From: Pseudolysobacter sp964466115
Lineage (GTDB): Bacteria > Pseudomonadota > Gammaproteobacteria > Xanthomonadales > Rhodanobacteraceae
Length of the DNA: 51,630 bases
Assembly (NCBI GenBank): GCA_964466115.1
Contig: CAYXMH010000026.1
Location: forward strand, 1 to 51,630
Reading direction: 5' to 3'
Part shown: positions 50,949 to 51,630 of the stretch, piece by piece
Position numbering within the stretch: the stretch's first letter is position 1
Layout of the letters: every line of letters begins with the position of its first letter
The notes under the pieces: generated by a model
What the model was told of the DNA's origin: nothing
What the model saw: only the letters and a program-made list of their open reading frames with translations
Database searches by the model: none
Position numbers and translations under genes: made by a program

Positions 50949-50963
50949 GTGCGGCTGATTTGA

Positions 50964-51049
50964 GGAGGGATACCCAAGCGGCCAACGGGGGCAGACTGTA
51001 AATCTGCTGGCTTATGCCTTCGGTGGTTCGAATCCACCTCCCTCCACCA
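50964..51049 (+). tRNA. tRNA-Tyr (anticodon GTA)
   Basis: 86 nt with a long variable arm, as expected for tRNA-Tyr, and CCA encoded. The acceptor stem pairs GGAGGGA with TCCCTCC. The anticodon arm is GCAGA-CTGTAAA-TCTGC; the T arm has GGTTCGAATCC. Confidence 0.97.
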
Positions 51050-51215
51050 GTAAAAACATTAAGGATTGAAGACAGCAGATCGAGCACCAAATAGCGGTGA
51101 TAGAGAACAAAAACACGGTAAAAGCACGGTAATAGGGGCTTTTACCCGCCGTTGTTCTTAAAGTTTTTAGATCATTAACGGTTGGTTGTCTTCAATTCTT
51201 ACGTTCTTACGAAAG

Positions 51216-51289
51216 GCGGGAGTAGTTCAACGGTAGAACCTCAGCCTTCCAAGCTGATGGTGCGGGTTCGATTCCCGTCTCCCGCTCCA
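51216..51289 (+). tRNA. tRNA-Gly (anticodon TCC)
   Basis: 74 nt with CCA encoded. The acceptor stem pairs GCGGGAG with CTCCCGC. The anticodon loop is CTTCCAA with anticodon TCC; the T arm has GGTTCGATTCC. Confidence 0.97.
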
Positions 51290-51340
51290 GCAAATCGGGC
51301 AGTTGAAGGCTAATTTAAAGGAATGGGTAGGTTTAGGCGA

Positions 51341-51383
51341 CAAAAGACAGGAAACCGTAACGGCTACAGTTTCCTGTCTTTTG
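51341..51383. other. 15-bp perfect stem-loop between tRNA-Gly and tRNA-Thr
   Basis: CAAAAGACAGGAAAC (51341-51355) pairs perfectly with GTTTCCTGTCTTTTG (51369-51383), with a 13-nt loop. The T-rich 3' arm makes it terminator-like, yet it lies inside an operon whose later genes (tRNA-Thr, tuf) are needed. It may be an RNase III site, an attenuator or a partial terminator. Confidence 0.6.
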
Positions 51384-51393
51384 CTTTCTGATC

Positions 51394-51469
51394 GCCCACG
51401 TAGCTCAGTCGGTAGAGCACCTCCTTGGTAAGGAGGAGGTCGTTGGTTCGATTCCAATCGTGGGCACCA
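51394..51469 (+). tRNA. tRNA-Thr (anticodon GGT)
   Basis: 76 nt with CCA encoded. The acceptor stem pairs GCCCACG with CGTGGGC. The anticodon arm is CCTCC-TTGGTAA-GGAGG with anticodon GGT; the T arm has GGTTCGATTCC. Confidence 0.97.
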
Positions 51470-51533
51470 GGTTTAAGGTTTTAATAAGTTGCATCGGTAT
51501 TTTTCCACATTGAATTAACTGAGGTTGCGGTGT

Positions 51534-51630
51534 ATGTCCAAGGGAAAATTTGAACGCACGAAGCCCCATGTAAACGTGGGAACGATAGGTCACGTGGACC
51601 ACGGAAAGACGACGCTGACGGCGGCGTTGA
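51534..51630 (+). CDS. tuf: Elongation factor Tu (3' end outside window)
   Basis: The first 32 codons are present. The product begins M-S-K-G-K-F-E-R-T-K-P-H-V-N-V-G-T-I-G-H and continues V-D-H-G-K-T-T-L-T, the GTP-binding P-loop of EF-Tu. The order tRNA-Tyr, tRNA-Gly, tRNA-Thr, tuf is the tufB operon arrangement known from E. coli and many gammaproteobacteria. The window ends inside the gene. Confidence 0.97.
   Translation, partial: MSKGKFERTKPHVNVGTIGHVDHGKTTLTAAL

Larger units (their letters stand above)
50307..50963. other. Long non-coding stretch with repeats before the tRNA operon
   Basis: No convincing gene on either strand. It contains the two REP-like elements listed separately, a 10-bp hairpin (GGACACCCAT 50422-50431 with ATGGGTGTCC 50452-50461, no T-run) and, at its right end, the tRNA operon promoter. 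The remainder, about 50530-50910, shows nothing I can name. Confidence 0.5.

Noticed and set aside
1..51630. CRISPR array, IS element, prophage or integrase
   Set aside because: No regularly spaced direct repeats, transposase, integrase or phage structural gene was found on either strand.

Overview
The window looks like chromosome from a gammaproteobacterium, most like the Xanthomonadales/Lysobacterales by gene order: leuS-lptE-holA-nadD-rsfS-rlmH-maf-rng-yhdP-tldD-yjgA-pmbA, then dnaE-accA-tilS-xseB-ispA, dapA-gcvR-bcp-phoH, pcnB-folK-panB-panC, and tRNA-Tyr/Gly/Thr-tuf. This placement rests on recalled gene order and on the character of the secreted proteins, not on a database search. Base composition is moderate. 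The accessory stretches are visibly more AT-rich than the housekeeping genes.

Layout. 1-980 is the C-terminal tip of an Rhs/YD-repeat protein cut by the left edge. 1369-22136 is a mostly plus-strand housekeeping block: leucyl-tRNA charging, LPS assembly, replication clamp loading, NAD synthesis, ribosome silencing and methylation, septum-linked Maf/RNase G, the AsmA-like YhdP, and the TldD/PmbA protease pair. Accessory genes interrupt it twice. Between nadD and rsfS lie a plant-type LRR protein, two divergent double-glycine-leader peptide genes and a decayed gene. Between yhdP and tldD lies a secreted beta-helix protein. 22183-29639 is a minus-strand block (dnaE, accA, tilS, xseB, ispA). 29807-31978 holds a secreted esterase, a broken DUF2306-like gene, a glutaredoxin and an AhpD-like protein. 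31983-39390 is a minus-strand set: a small secreted protein, a secreted metalloprotease, another secreted protein, an HlyD/CvaA-type adaptor and a C39-peptidase ABC exporter. 39466-50306 returns to housekeeping (thiD, FadL-like porin, phoH-like, bcp, gcvR, dapA, bamC, fdxA, tRNA-Glu, pcnB, folK, panB, panC). The right end carries tRNA-Tyr, tRNA-Gly, tRNA-Thr and the start of tuf.

Most notable is a probable undescribed peptide-export system. Two small genes (minus 7605-7778 and plus 8215-8460) encode precursors with matching 19-residue leaders ending in Gly-Gly and proline-rich cores that share a P-x-Y-W ... S-D-P pattern. They diverge from a region carrying a near-identical ~38-bp element upstream of each gene, in the same orientation relative to each. 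The 57-residue peptide is easily missed because it is so short. The only exporter in the window able to cut Gly-Gly leaders is the C39 ABC transporter with its HlyD partner about 24 kb away, which has no peptide gene beside it. The link between peptides and exporter is inference.

Intergenic spaces hold several families of REP-like or palindromic repeats. I found no transposase, integrase, CRISPR array or rRNA gene.
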